DNA of 64,000 nucleotides, from the NCBI GenBank assembly GCA_013397795.1, contig VZTJ01000246.1, positions 62,001-126,000 of the forward strand, given 5' to 3'. The notes under the pieces are model-generated. The model made no database searches and was not told the origin of the DNA. It worked only from the letters and a program-made list of their open reading frames with translations. Below are positions 1-12,800 of the stretch, one piece after another (positions within the stretch are counted from its first letter, which is position 1; every line of letters begins with the position of its first letter). This DNA is from Orthonyx spaldingii. Taxonomy: Eukaryota; Chordata; Aves; Passeriformes; Orthonychidae. The translations under genes and the position numbers were made by a program.

Positions 1-798
1 TGATCTTCAGGAACAATTTTATTATCAGTGATTCACATGAAAATTGTAATTTCTAAACACGTCCCTAGGGCCCAACTGAAGCTTGTAACGTGTAAAATAG
101 CGAGCAGAAATAAAAAGTCTTCTAGTGATTCCCAAACCGAATTGCTGCTTCTTCCAGAGAAACTTTTTACATTTCGCACTACGAAGAGTGGTTTAAAATA
201 GTTGCACAGCACAAGGCTATTAACTGTTTTGCTAGTATTTAATTTATTTATAAAGGAATATCTCAACACCTTTTATCCTAAACCTCCCATGTTGTGCACA
301 CCACTTCATTAAGCTGATGCAGTATAAGAGTAGGTGCAAAATTTCGTCTTAAAAAATATAAAAATCACCATCAAAGCAACATCAACTGTGCCTCAGTTCC
401 CAAAACCTTGTTAAAGCAACAGCAAGAGAAGCCTTGTGCAACAAAGTCCAAGAGCAGTTCCGTTTTTCATTTTTTTAATTACGTGGCTGATTGGAAAAAT
501 CAGAGCAGTGCTCACAGAAGGCTGGCCAGGCCCTTCCTCTGCTTTCACAGTTAATGTAGGCCATACAAATATTAAATTCTAATGCCAGCCTTGCACTTGT
601 GAATGTTAAAACCATGACAAACTTGAGTCAATAACGCATCCGATTTGAACGGCGGGTGGCCGAATACCTTCTGTGAGCCGCAGTTATGACCTTAGAAAAC
701 AACCGCACTTTCCCAAAATTAATAAAAACCCGCAGTGAAGTCAAAATTGAGGCTATGTCTTTTTTTGGTTTTTTTTTTTTTTGCCTAGTAGTTCTTAC
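1..798 (-). other. EHBP1: EHBP1 intron (partial, left edge)
   Basis: Intronic sequence after the 49-nt CH exon. It is AT-rich with a T run near 765-782 whose place within the intron is unremarkable. A 78-codon open frame at 33-269 has no splice context. No other feature seen. Confidence 0.85.
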
Positions 799-847
799 CT
801 TTTTGTTGTTCTCTTTAATATCTTGAGGATTCAGGGACTTGTAGTCA
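799..847 (-). CDS. EHBP1: EHBP1 exon: CH domain, second piece (49 nt)
   Basis: 49 nt, phase 2 to 0, acceptor ttccccctcag and donor GTAAGAAC. With the split isoleucine codon it reads [17 protein letters not shown], the loop and helix of the CH domain after FRPDL. The next CH exon (expected to begin AYDGFASIGI) was not found between 1 and 790, so the gene continues off the left edge. Confidence 0.95.
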
Positions 848-3800
848 CTGAGGGGGAAAATGGCACAGTGGGTATATACAGTACTTGATAAAAGCAGCAG
901 TTTTAAAACAAACTAAATCTAAAAATTTGACATATAATAATATCATACAGTAACTAGCAATTTCACAGCAATTCAATCAACAAAACTAATAGTGTGGAAA
1001 ATTAAAGGAATAAATAAATAAATAAATAAACACCGATTACATGTTTCATTGCCTGAAGCTTTCCATCTAAAAAAGAAGTTAAGGCAGGGACTAGAGGCCA
1101 GCCTTGACAACCAAATTTACCAGGAGGTAATCCGTCCTTGTCAGCATACAAAGAGCTTATTCCTCTCATCTCATTTCAACACTGGCGCAATTCTCATAAT
1201 CATCTTGAAGTCAGTTCTTTGTATAAGATTAAGAAGAAGAAAAACAAATCACAGAGAGGGGAGAAATAATTGTTTATGCAACAAGGGAGAGCAAAGAGGT
1301 CACAAAGTTTGAGCATTCATAAACCTGGTTTCTTAGAAAGGATGGTTCCCTGCTTGAAAGCAAAGGGTGAAAACAGTTCAACACTGAAATGCCCTGGTAT
1401 TTGATTTTTAACTTAAAAAATTGTTCAGTATTTCTATGAGAGTTAGCTTATGCAGGCAAAAAGTATACAACTTACATTAGGTCTGGTCTAAAGTGATGTA
1501 ATATTGCACAAAAGGATAAACCGTTTCTCCACGACGTGGTAAAATTGGTGATTTTCACTCCCCTATAGTTTTTTGTAACTTCTTTGCACCACACAAGCAA
1601 TGACTGACTAGCGTTTGGCTTTCTCCCCAAAACAGGACTTGGTATTGGGCTTGGCTGGAAGAAAAAAAAAAAAAAAGAAAAAGAGAGAAGATAGAAGAAT
1701 TTAATGGAAGATGAGAATTAACATTAATTGACCTAACTAGATGATCTGTATCCTTTGATGTGAGTTTAGGTCCTTCAGAGCTGTCAGTTTACAATGACTG
1801 TAACTTGCAAAAGACACAATACGCAAGTTATTATCTACAGTTGTTGCCCTAGGCACTTGTCTCCCAAGGATGCAGATATACAAGATTCCAGATCTACACA
1901 GGAGAAGAGGCCAAAAATTGTACCAGTGAAAACACCCGTCTTGAAACACTTACGGCACAGCCCTGCACAGCCCGTGATAGACAGCTTTGAAAACACTTCC
2001 CAAAATGCAGCCATGGAAAAGCATCCCCACAAGCCCTTTCACAATCCAAGTCACGACACAGAATTGATGGATTCCTCTGGTACAGGCTCCAGAGAACAGT
2101 TTTTGGTGCTCTCTCTGTGCCAGTGAGCAATTGCATAAAGGTAATTATGGCACCGTGTTTCTAAACAGCCACTTCCAACCATACCGAAGAGCTACCTCTT
2201 ACAGGCTTTAGCTTTTCTGCACAGAAAAGGAATTTTGGACAAAAATTGTTATCAGAGGGTGATTTCTGACAAGTATCATTACCTGACAACAGTTAGACCA
2301 TCATTAGCTAAAAACTATCATTTCTAAAAATGTTATTTTGACCCTTGTAGCAACATCTTTGCGGGCATAAACCAAGACATAAAATAGAGTATTTCAGGCA
2401 TTTGTCATTTGTCAGACTATCCCCCACTCCTCAAATTCAGCATACTGATTGCAGGTGTTTTCAAGACATATACACTTATTTCCCTAGAAAAGTACTGTCA
2501 CTTTTAAAACTTCTTAAATCTAATAAAACAGGCAGAATGGGACTGGATGCAAATCCTACATCTGAATTACAGTGAAAGAACTGAGATCACCTATTTTTTC
2601 TATGTAATATAATTTAAAGCATATATACACAACAAACAAGCTCTCGATGCACTTTAGAGCTAGAGAGTTCCCAAATTAAGATAAATTAAGAGCGAGTAAT
2701 TTACTATATCACAGCCACTTAAGTTTATGGTCAAATGAATTTACTTATTATTGTCTATTTGTGAAAGACCAATGATGCCCCCCCTTGACTGAAGCCTGTC
2801 AGTGCTCAGCAATTAGCTGCTATCAACTCATTCGTTTTCACTGCTTCTGGGGGGAAAAAAAAATGCACAGAGCCAGCGAAGTAATTTTTCATCTACTGTC
2901 ACAATCAGCCCTAAAGAGTTGCTGCATAAACACATTACCTCCTCACCAGATAGAAGCACTGCTAACTCATTTAGAAAGTGCAAAAGGTATACCTTGCTGA
3001 GATTTTTTTTTAATACCACATCATATGTACAAAATTACTTGTTAAAAGGTGCTTACATTTTGTAATCCTGTCAACATTTCAAATCGGCATGAACAAATCC
3101 ATTAACGATGGGACAATATCTAAATACACTGAATTAACAGCTTTAACAGGGATATACAAGATAGGGAAGGAAAAGCAGCAATAAATTATAAACTTTACTA
3201 TGCACAAGATTTTAATCAAAGAAACAAATATTGCATAGGAGCTGCCAGACAGTTACTCCAGATTCAGGCAAGTAATGAAGTTGATGTTTTTCTCTTGTTT
3301 TTTTCACAACTTGAAGCAAAACCCAGTAACTAACCACTGATCTCAAATTTAAGGTGCTACATTACTTAAAATATATTTGCTATTATAAGTTATATATATG
3401 GAAATAACACTACTGAGAAAAAATAACTAAATTAGCATTATCAATTTGTGGAAAATTGATATTTTAACAAATTTTTAATACACAAAGCTACTTCTTCAAA
3501 TCATAGAGCACTACTTACCAGATATATTAAGTGCTAATTATAAAGTCTTAATTCTTGTTGCTGAAAACTCTCTACAAAAATGTTAAATTTTCCAGTCACC
3601 ACCTAAATGCTTTCCGATTAACTCTGAAATTGCCTAAAGTGATGTTGTCATTTAAATGCTTTAATTATTTATCTAACAAACTGAAGATGTAACTGAATTT
3701 AACACCAGACTTTACAAAAGAAAATCCAAAGTTAGTAAAATAATAAATCTAGCAGAATTTCACATTTTATTTAGAAGTTATCAATGTTTAGAAAGATGAA

Positions 3801-6800
3801 CTACAATTCCTCGAAAATCTATATTTAAGCTGGAGCTTTTTTCCATGTTTGTCTTTCCACTTACGTTTGATTTTCTAAAAGCACTTTATCCAGAACACAG
3901 AAGATTTAGGACGTGCATAATATGCATAACACACACAATTTTCTCTTCTCTTACCTGATAAAGCAGAAATTGTATAAGGTTTTCTTTCCACACTTATTAG
4001 TCCACAGTTTTGTTGATAAAGGTGAAGTTACTACTATGACAATGTTATGCTCCTAATCACCACCTGCCTCAAAGCTTTCATTACTTAATCTGTAATAAAA
4101 GCATTCAACTCCAGACACAATGGAAATACATGAGTAAAGGCAGAACTGTGTGTGAGCACTTGATGCCTTCAGAGAAGTTAACAAACATTAGTTTTGTGTT
4201 CTTTTGTGTGTGTGTGTGTGTGAAAAATCATTAGACAAAACATTTTCTTTCGATATTTCTATGTTGGACGTACTAGTCACTGGTTTGGTGCAAACACAAT
4301 TACTACCAAGTGTCTATTTCTAGCATGTATTTGCTCTACATGATTGGTAGGAACTAATCAAAGGAAATGAAAATTTAATAACCTTTTTCTTACATCGTTC
4401 TTTTAAGCACTGACTACACAATTCTTCTGAACGACACAGCAGTCATGACTTGCCTTTTTGAGTTCAAAAGCCAAAGTCTCTGCAAACTCAGCTGGAAATG
4501 CCACTAAAAAGCCTGAGATAGCCACACCGGATCGCCAGAGCTGCTCGCTGATCAACAGGTTATGGAATCTAACACATCTGGCTTCTGTCCAGCTGTGGAG
4601 CAACCGCATGGCAAGTGCAGAGGTTCCAGAGCTGGTCCCTCACATGGTAGCTCAGATCTAAATGCTGCATCATGTGGAGGAATTTATCAGCTGGAGCCAG
4701 CACTGGCTTCAGGATATCTTCATTTCACACTCAACAAAAGCACTGAAGTCTCTATTCTTCTTTTTACACATTCTGGCAGCTCAGTTAATATGTTTTATAC
4801 TGTATGCATTTTTGTCTTGGGAGATTATCCCATCAGACCACCACTCCACGCTAACAAGAGGACAATAGCTGTACGTATTAGGCTGCATCCCCACACTTGA
4901 AAACATTCAAATAGTTGGATGCTCTGAGGAACCCAGCACCAGGCACAGTGATGGCTCACAGAGTGAGGGTCGAGCTGCATCTCTGACACACAGCCCAATA
5001 CTCAGGAGAAGAAAATCAAGACTGGAACTATGATGAGAACATGGGGCCATGGGACAGTGATACAGAGAGCAGACAGAATGAAAATTGTAGGGGCTCAGTC
5101 TGAGGACCTCAAGGGCTTGTAGACAGGTTGCATGGGGTAGAGGTGTTTAAGAAAAGCCAGAGGCAGTATTAAAGCCCAGAAGAGAAAGATGCCAAGAGGA
5201 GTAAGGGGGAAAAAAAAAAAAAAGATTTGTAATCTAAGTGGAAGACTTATGTGGTTTGAACACAACTCCTTGAAGAGGAAAGGAGTTAAGACAACAATCC
5301 AGGATTGGTAATTAACAGTGGGAGAGGAAACTAAGACTGAGATAGGCCGGAAAGTCAGAATAGGAAAGACCTACCAACAATGAACAAACAAGGTTTTTTT
5401 TCCCCTCAAGAGACAAGTACAGACACTAGCCTCTAACTTACTTGACTGAGCAAAATAAAAGGGATTTTCCCATACCCCTATGAAAACCATGAAGCTGTCT
5501 GGGCTCACTGAAAATTGCGCAACCATTAAAATGCAAGATAAGGTAAATGAAGGTAAGGCACAAGTAGGTGAGTGAAAATGTGCAGCATGTGGCTGGATGT
5601 AGAAGAAGTTTAGGAAACTCAGCTGAACTGAACAGCCAGAAAAGCTGTATAAAGGTGCAACAGAAACAAGACACCAAATACATTTCAGTCAAATACATAA
5701 TTTTATATCCTCTAAACGATACTCTAGAATTTTATGTTTTGAACAGCACAGGACTTCACCCACAGGAATGTCCCATTATCCTGGGAGTATCAGAAATTGG
5801 ATATGGCTCATTTAATAGAATTTATGCCTTTAGCAAGGTCTGTATGTGTCCAACACATATTCAATTTTGTTTATTCTGGGCTGTGGAACAGTCTGGGTCT
5901 AAGTCAAAAGGTGGGTTTTTTTGATCAGGAATATCAAATACAATACGGAAAGAGTCTGCAAAGATAGAATAGAACAGCTTTCTGGTTTACTTCAAAAATG
6001 GAAAAAAACATCCCCATGACCCAGTTGTGCTGAGATGTTCTTTATTTAGGGTAGTTAGGTATTTTTTACATAGCAGGTCACCATAAGATTGCAATTTAGT
6101 GACACATCAAAATACAACTGGCATTGCTCTTTGCTTCTAGTAAGGGAAGATCATGGATGTATTAGAAAATACACATTTCCTAGAACAAAATATTAATTCT
6201 GTTATTCTGTTACTCTGATACACAAACCTATCAGTTTAGGAGCACATTCTTTAACTTTGTGCTCTCTATTTGTATGGTGCAAAATGTCTCTGGTTCCTAC
6301 TGTCCCTAAAAATGAAGGAGATATGAAAACCCAGCTGCTGGACACAAGTTACAGATTCACCAAATTTATTTCCTATATATGATTAATAACAAGCATTTAG
6401 GTAACCTCCAGGTTTCATCAGCAGCAGACATCTTAGAACTTTGCCTTTCTCACTCTTCTGATTGTGCCTACAGCTAATGTGGACATGTAATAAAATTTAA
6501 ACTTTTATCTCAAAAGCTTTAGGCATAAGATTTTAATTGCTTATAATTTTACAGGTTTCATTTTGGCACAACCAAACCAGTCCATGTTCAATCACAACCC
6601 AACATTTAGACATCTGCCTGAGCTGACATGATGCTCTCATGTTTGAATGTGGCAAGATGAAGGTGAAATCCTTGGGACACACCTCAAGTTAGCAGTTGGT
6701 CAAGTAGGTCTAACTATTTCATGCAAAAGGGTTTTCAGTTGCCTGTTAAATATTTTGATGGCCAGGAGTCTGGAAAGAACTTTTCCAAACCATGCCTGGG

Positions 6801-9800
6801 CAAAGAAAGGAAAGCAAGCCTGCAGATGGCTGCCTCTGGTTACTTTTACTCTGAGCACCGAGGAAGTGGTCTGGTAGAAAATTACAGTATGTGATCATAC
6901 AATTGAAATGTGCACATGTATATAACCTATGGGCATCCAGTGCACAAAGACGGGAGAGATTGCAGTAACAAAGGCTACTGCTAAGTACTTCATTTTGTAA
7001 TTTTTGTAATTATTTGGTAGCCTCCTTTTGCCTTTTATTTTGTCTAGTAATGAAGTAACATTTTCTTAGCCAAGTCTTTTAGGGTTTTGGTTTGGTTTTC
7101 ATTGTCAGGGATTAAAAGGATGAAAGAACCCAAGAATTCAGAACTAAACTCTAAACCTTCAGAACCAAAAGTCACAACACATCAAGTACTGGACAGTTGC
7201 CTTGCTTGCGCAACAGGACACAAGGCTGTCTGCTCCTGGCAATCAATTAAGAGCAAGAGAGACAATTTATTTCCAGATGACAACCTCCCCCGCGGATGTT
7301 CTTAGCACAGAAGAACAGGACCGCATAGGAGTGTGGGCAGCTACCTCACCAGGCTGAGAAGCCCTAAATTTATTAGCTAATTGCAAGGAGAAGATTATGT
7401 TAATGAACTTAGAGAAACAAATCTGAGACAGCATAATGAATTGGTTACTTATGCACAAGTAATTTCACCTGATGGTCAAGTACAGCCAGGAAAAAAGTTA
7501 CAGTGATCTCCTTCTCAGATTGAACCATTAAAAAGGGATTGGCCGAGGCTCACCTAGCTTCTCTTCCCTGAGGTCACATAATCTTTGTCTTGAATGCCGT
7601 GTTTTCAATTAAAAAAACCCAAGAAAAGGTATGTAACTCATACCATTAAGCAGAAGTGAACGCGGAGCTCAGTCTCTGATGATTACACGTATTTGTAATG
7701 TAACAGTATGAACAGATGACATGCAGGGATGGGGCCTCATTTTTCTGCTCTCAGAAGACAGGCAGTTTCCTTGTGTCCACCTTCCTTCCTCCAGTTGTCC
7801 TGGTGGCATGTGGGCTGAAGGCTCTGCTCTCATGTAATCTGTGCTGGAAGCCCAGATGAGCTACCAGGATGCTGCTGGTTCACAATCCCTGGCTCTCTGC
7901 CATGATGGGAACATTCAGGGTTTTGGGCAGGTTGCCAGAATTAAGCAACTTAAACCACAGATGAGGAATAGCAATTTTCAAAGCTTTTAACTTTGTTAAA
8001 TGTGAACTGAACTAGCAAAACGCACCTCCCTGGGCCCAAGGCTATCTCTGCCATATTTCAAAGGCCTGCAGCAAACAATGGAAGTGTTAGAGCTTGTCAG
8101 AAAAGGTCACAAGAATCTCTTCTAAAAGAAAGCACAAGGCAAACTAAAAATGAGAGTCACTGCCAATTCTTCCTAAAAACAGTGAACTCTTGTTGCTTTT
8201 GCAGGAATTTCTTCTGACAGAGTCATTAAATAAACACAAGTCATTATCCCACTCTTCTGAACATTTCAACGGACATGGTTTTTTCAGACAACCTTCTGAT
8301 GTTGGCTCATTAAGGAGACACTGCTCAGAACTTTATAGTTACCTATTTTGTAAATCGACTGCATAATTTATATTAATGCCCAACCATAGGCAAATTTATG
8401 GAAGCATTAGCCTTTACCTATGAGAAATCTTTGTTTTAAATACTTGAGAACAAAACACAGATGCCAGATTTTTGCAGGTATTGCAGTAATAAAGAAAAAC
8501 AATCTCTGTTTGGATGTGCTTAGAGCACTCAGTATTTTTAAGCCTGGTATTGATGTCACAGTACCTCTGAAGGCCATAGTACTTCTCTTGGCTAACACTG
8601 GAAATAAAATCAGTATATTTTACAATCCCGCATGAGGTGTTAGTACCCATGAGCTTGCATCAGGCATAAAGATGGATATTCTTAAAGCTCCTTAGGACAG
8701 CTATAGATAAATGAGAACTTAATGGAAACAAGTTTTTGCCTTGATAAACAACTGCACTGGCAGCTGACTCTATGTAAACAATCACAAGATGGAGATTAAC
8801 AAAAGTATTGCTTCCCCCCTCAGTGGTAAGGAGAAGCTGTCCACAGATGATGGGGAGGGGAGGCATCTGAATTAGCACTTTTTTTTTCTGTATCTGTTTT
8901 TATTCTACAAATCAGGTGGAAGTTGGAGACTTGCATTACTCATACTGACACAGAAAGGTCAGATTTCAGCCCTGTGTGAAAACAGCTTAGATAAGCCAGA
9001 TGCTTTCAGATCAGCTGAACACATTTAATGCAGTCCTAAGGTACTGGAAGAACCAATATGAAACAACAGCCGAAATGAATGGTCAGTTTGAAAACCTGAA
9101 CACAGGGGAGATATTACAAGAGTAGGAAAAGACTACATTTCCTTCAAGTCTTTAAATGCATAAGAAAAAATACAAATAGCAAGAATGAAGACAAGCAAAT
9201 GAAAAAGAGGTGGAACGAATAATTAAGGTGCTTCTTAGCATATGGAAGTTAAAAGAAGACAAGCAACAAACATTCATTTGTTGTCAACAAATCATGACAA
9301 GCAGTGCAAGTTCCTTCTACAAGAGGGAAGCAGGGAGTAGAGAAGCATCAAATAACAGATTGCAGATGTAGCTGAGCTCTTTTAATTGTCTTTCAAGATC
9401 CTCTCATAAGGAAGCATGGAAAACAGAGCCTTAATGAGACTCATATAGGTGCAAAACAGGATGGAAAACTGTATCCAAGACTAGTTTTAAATGATTCTTG
9501 GAATTATGCATTAAAAGGCGTTCTGCAAGACTATTTCTTAGGTTCAGTGAAAGTCTGAATTAGGAAGATGAATGATGCACTAGACAACAAGCTGAGATGA
9601 ACATCTAGATGAACTAGAAGAACTCCAATCACATTAAAAGGAGTAAAGTTTTGAAAAAAAACCAGTATGAAATTCAATAGGTACAAGTGAAACACAGGAA
9701 GGAGTAATCATTTACATAAAAGGAGGATGAGGAAGAACTGGTTAGGTAACAGTTCTTTACAAAAGGATGTGGGGGAAACAGTCTATTCAAGCTGAACATA

Positions 9801-12800
9801 AAGTCAACAACATCAGGTTGTTCTGAAAAAGACAAACATCGTACTGAGATGTACAGACGGGAATAAAGCTTGCAAGACACAGACTGCCTCTCTCACTCCA
9901 CTCAGCCTCAACAAAACCACAACAAAAATTTTATGTTCAGTTTTCCCTGATGCAGAGTGTAAGGAAGATGAGCCCAAAGAAAGATCGGAGGAAAAAAAAA
10001 AGCATGAATAAAGCTGGAGCACATTTAGGTCATTTATGTAATGAACAAATAATAAAGGATTGTAACATGGTAAGTCATCAAGTATGTAAAATTCCAAAGA
10101 AGAAAGACAAGTCCTTGACTCCCATACCAGTATTTACCAAAACAGTCACAGACTTTAGTTGCTAGAGGTCAGACACCAGGAGGAGCAATCTATAATACTA
10201 TATAATGAANAAGTCACAGACTTTAGTTGCTGGAGGTCAATCTATAATACTATATAATGAAGCACTCAAGACTGCCTGGGAAAGCCATGGATATTTCATT
10301 ATTGGAAGTCTTTAACAACAGGTTGCAGAAATCTTTCATTTTGTAAAGGAGAACTTAGTCTTTGTGCAAGTAGAAAGGGGCAAGTGATCTTTTGGATGTG
10401 CTTCAGACCCACATTCTCTGTATCTCTTACCTCCAGAGTCTACGGCTCACATGGGCTGCTGCCATCAGGGAGCAGGAGCCTGGCAGAGCTTCCTTCCTTC
10501 TGGTAGCATGGCAAGCAAGCTGGAAAACCCCTAATTCCCACCAAGCAACACTTCACACTGGCCTCTCAGTTCACATCACCCACCAAAAAACCCCCCACTT
10601 TACATTTTAGAAATTAATCCTAGTGTGGAGGTCCTGATATTATTTGTTCCATAAGCAACTCATGCACCAATTCCCCTATGTTAATCAGATCTCCTTGCAA
10701 AGCACAGCATATTTTGCTTTTTTTTCCTTGCACATAGCTATCTGAATATACAGGAAATTCAGTGACCACTATCAGCTCTCCAAATGAAAAACTGTGCAGT
10801 TGTACAGTTTACAACCCTTTCAGTAGTTTAGGAGACTGGCTACTGAGTGAGTATAAGCCCACCACCCCAACTGCTCCTTGTGAGGACTACCTCTCCCAGT
10901 CAGCACATTTCCACAGAAAGTCACAAAGCCACTTTAAAATCTAGGATACATTAGAAAGGTTTTGTCATTTGCAAGGTAAGAGTTCATGTCAAACCCAGGA
11001 CAAGAGTCAGAAAAAACCCCCACCGATTACAGCTGGGTGAAATGAGGTATTTAGGCAAACAGCAACACCTAAGCAACACTAGTAACCAAATCAGCTGGAT
11101 TCAGCTGTCAGCCACAGCAGAGTTGCCACAGTCTTAACTGAGAAACAAAAATTAGCTTAGAGGGTTTTTAAAAGAAAAACCAGGATGATAACACTTGAAA
11201 ATGCCTTCCCTACCAGAAACAGAATGCTTCACTCTCAAGCACCATTCATAAAAAATACAGAAAACAAAAAAGCATTACTAAATAAAGCAAGTGAAAAATT
11301 AAGGACTGACAGGCTTGAATATTCTTCCTTTAGTTGCTCAACAGAATGAGCATTATTTAAGCAGTGTGAAGGCAGATTGTTATCTTTACCTCTTTGAATA
11401 GTACCTTATTCTGTGAATAGCCCCCATGGAATAACAGTCACTACTCAAGAATTCAACAGCTTAATGAACATAACAAGACTGGCACAATCTGGAGCTTAAT
11501 TTGCATGCAGTTTGAATATTTTTGCTTTATTAGTTTCATTTCAAAATAAAAATACATGTAAAAGTAACAGCAATTCAAGTGCCACTTGGCTTAACATATA
11601 TTTTTCCAGGAATTCTTACACTATTGAAATTTGCTAATTGCTAGGACTTGTTCAGCTAAAAGGAGAAATACATGTTAAATGAAAATATCCTTTTTGTTTT
11701 ATAATATGTAATTAACACAAGCTTTTCTAGCTTTAACACTGTCAAACTTATTTTCATGTGACAAATTAAATTTGGTGTGGTTATGCTTTTAGCACTCAAC
11801 AAGTAAAAGCTTGTACATGAAAAGCTGAAGCATAAAGGTATGGCAAGTCTCATTTAGGAAATCAAAATCTTTGCGAGAGAAGAATTCTCTCCTGCAGAAC
11901 TCAAGAAAAGCTGCTAATAATTAAATACTGCCTGTGATTAACACTTTACACTACATGTTTATGTTGAAAGTCCTTGTTTAAGCAGATCGTGATACAAACC
12001 TAATCAAATCACTGTATTTCATTCTCTTATGATGCCTAGCTAATAACCACACAACAGTTGGAAACTGTCAAAATATTTTACAGCTCAATTGTAATTCCCA
12101 TCCAAGTCTAAGCATGCAGTAATTGGGCGTTAGCCATGTTCCAGGGGTGTTACAGCAATGCACAGCAGTCAGGTCTTCCGGGTTTCATTTTTTTAAACAC
12201 ATGTAAAACTCCTAAATGATCCCTAGGATCTACTCCATAAAATTTTGAATTAAATATTAGTACATTGTCCACAGAGATAGCTTTTTTCATTGATTTCAAG
12301 ATAAAGTACTTATGTTAACATTTTAAAAATTAGCTTGATATTTGGAACTACAGAATTTGTTCAGCAGCTTTTTTTTTTTCTTGGTTTTAATTCCCTAAAA
12401 AAAAAATTCGTGAGATAAATATAAAAGAAACACTTTGAGCAAAACATTACATGGTAAATATTGTAACATTAAAAGCTTCAAGCCAAAATGCTGATTTTGG
12501 CTTCGAACAACAAATTTTGCAGATCATATGTACAAGGAGTATTCCAAGCTGAGAGCAAAAAGAAGGGTACTGCTAAAATAGGGTGATGTGACGAACTGCA
12601 CAGGGTTTTTGGCATGCACTATTACACCTGCAGTGTGCACAATACTTGTAAGCATTGGATCCAGATGATGTCCTGATGGGTTTTCCTGAACAGACAACTC
12701 CATAGGCGTTTCTGATTAGAGTCTGTATTTCTAAGGCAGTACCAGAGATACAGATTCATGACTCCCTGGTCTTTCAACACTGTTCCAATCATTAATCCCT

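Noticed and set aside
33..269. 78-codon minus-strand open frame at the left edge
   Set aside because: It lies in the intron after the 49-nt CH exon. It does not resemble the next CH-domain segment and has no splice borders.
4403..4900. Overlapping open frames on both strands
   Set aside because: Peptides look partly structured, but there are no splice sites, no start context and no family recognised. Left as intron.
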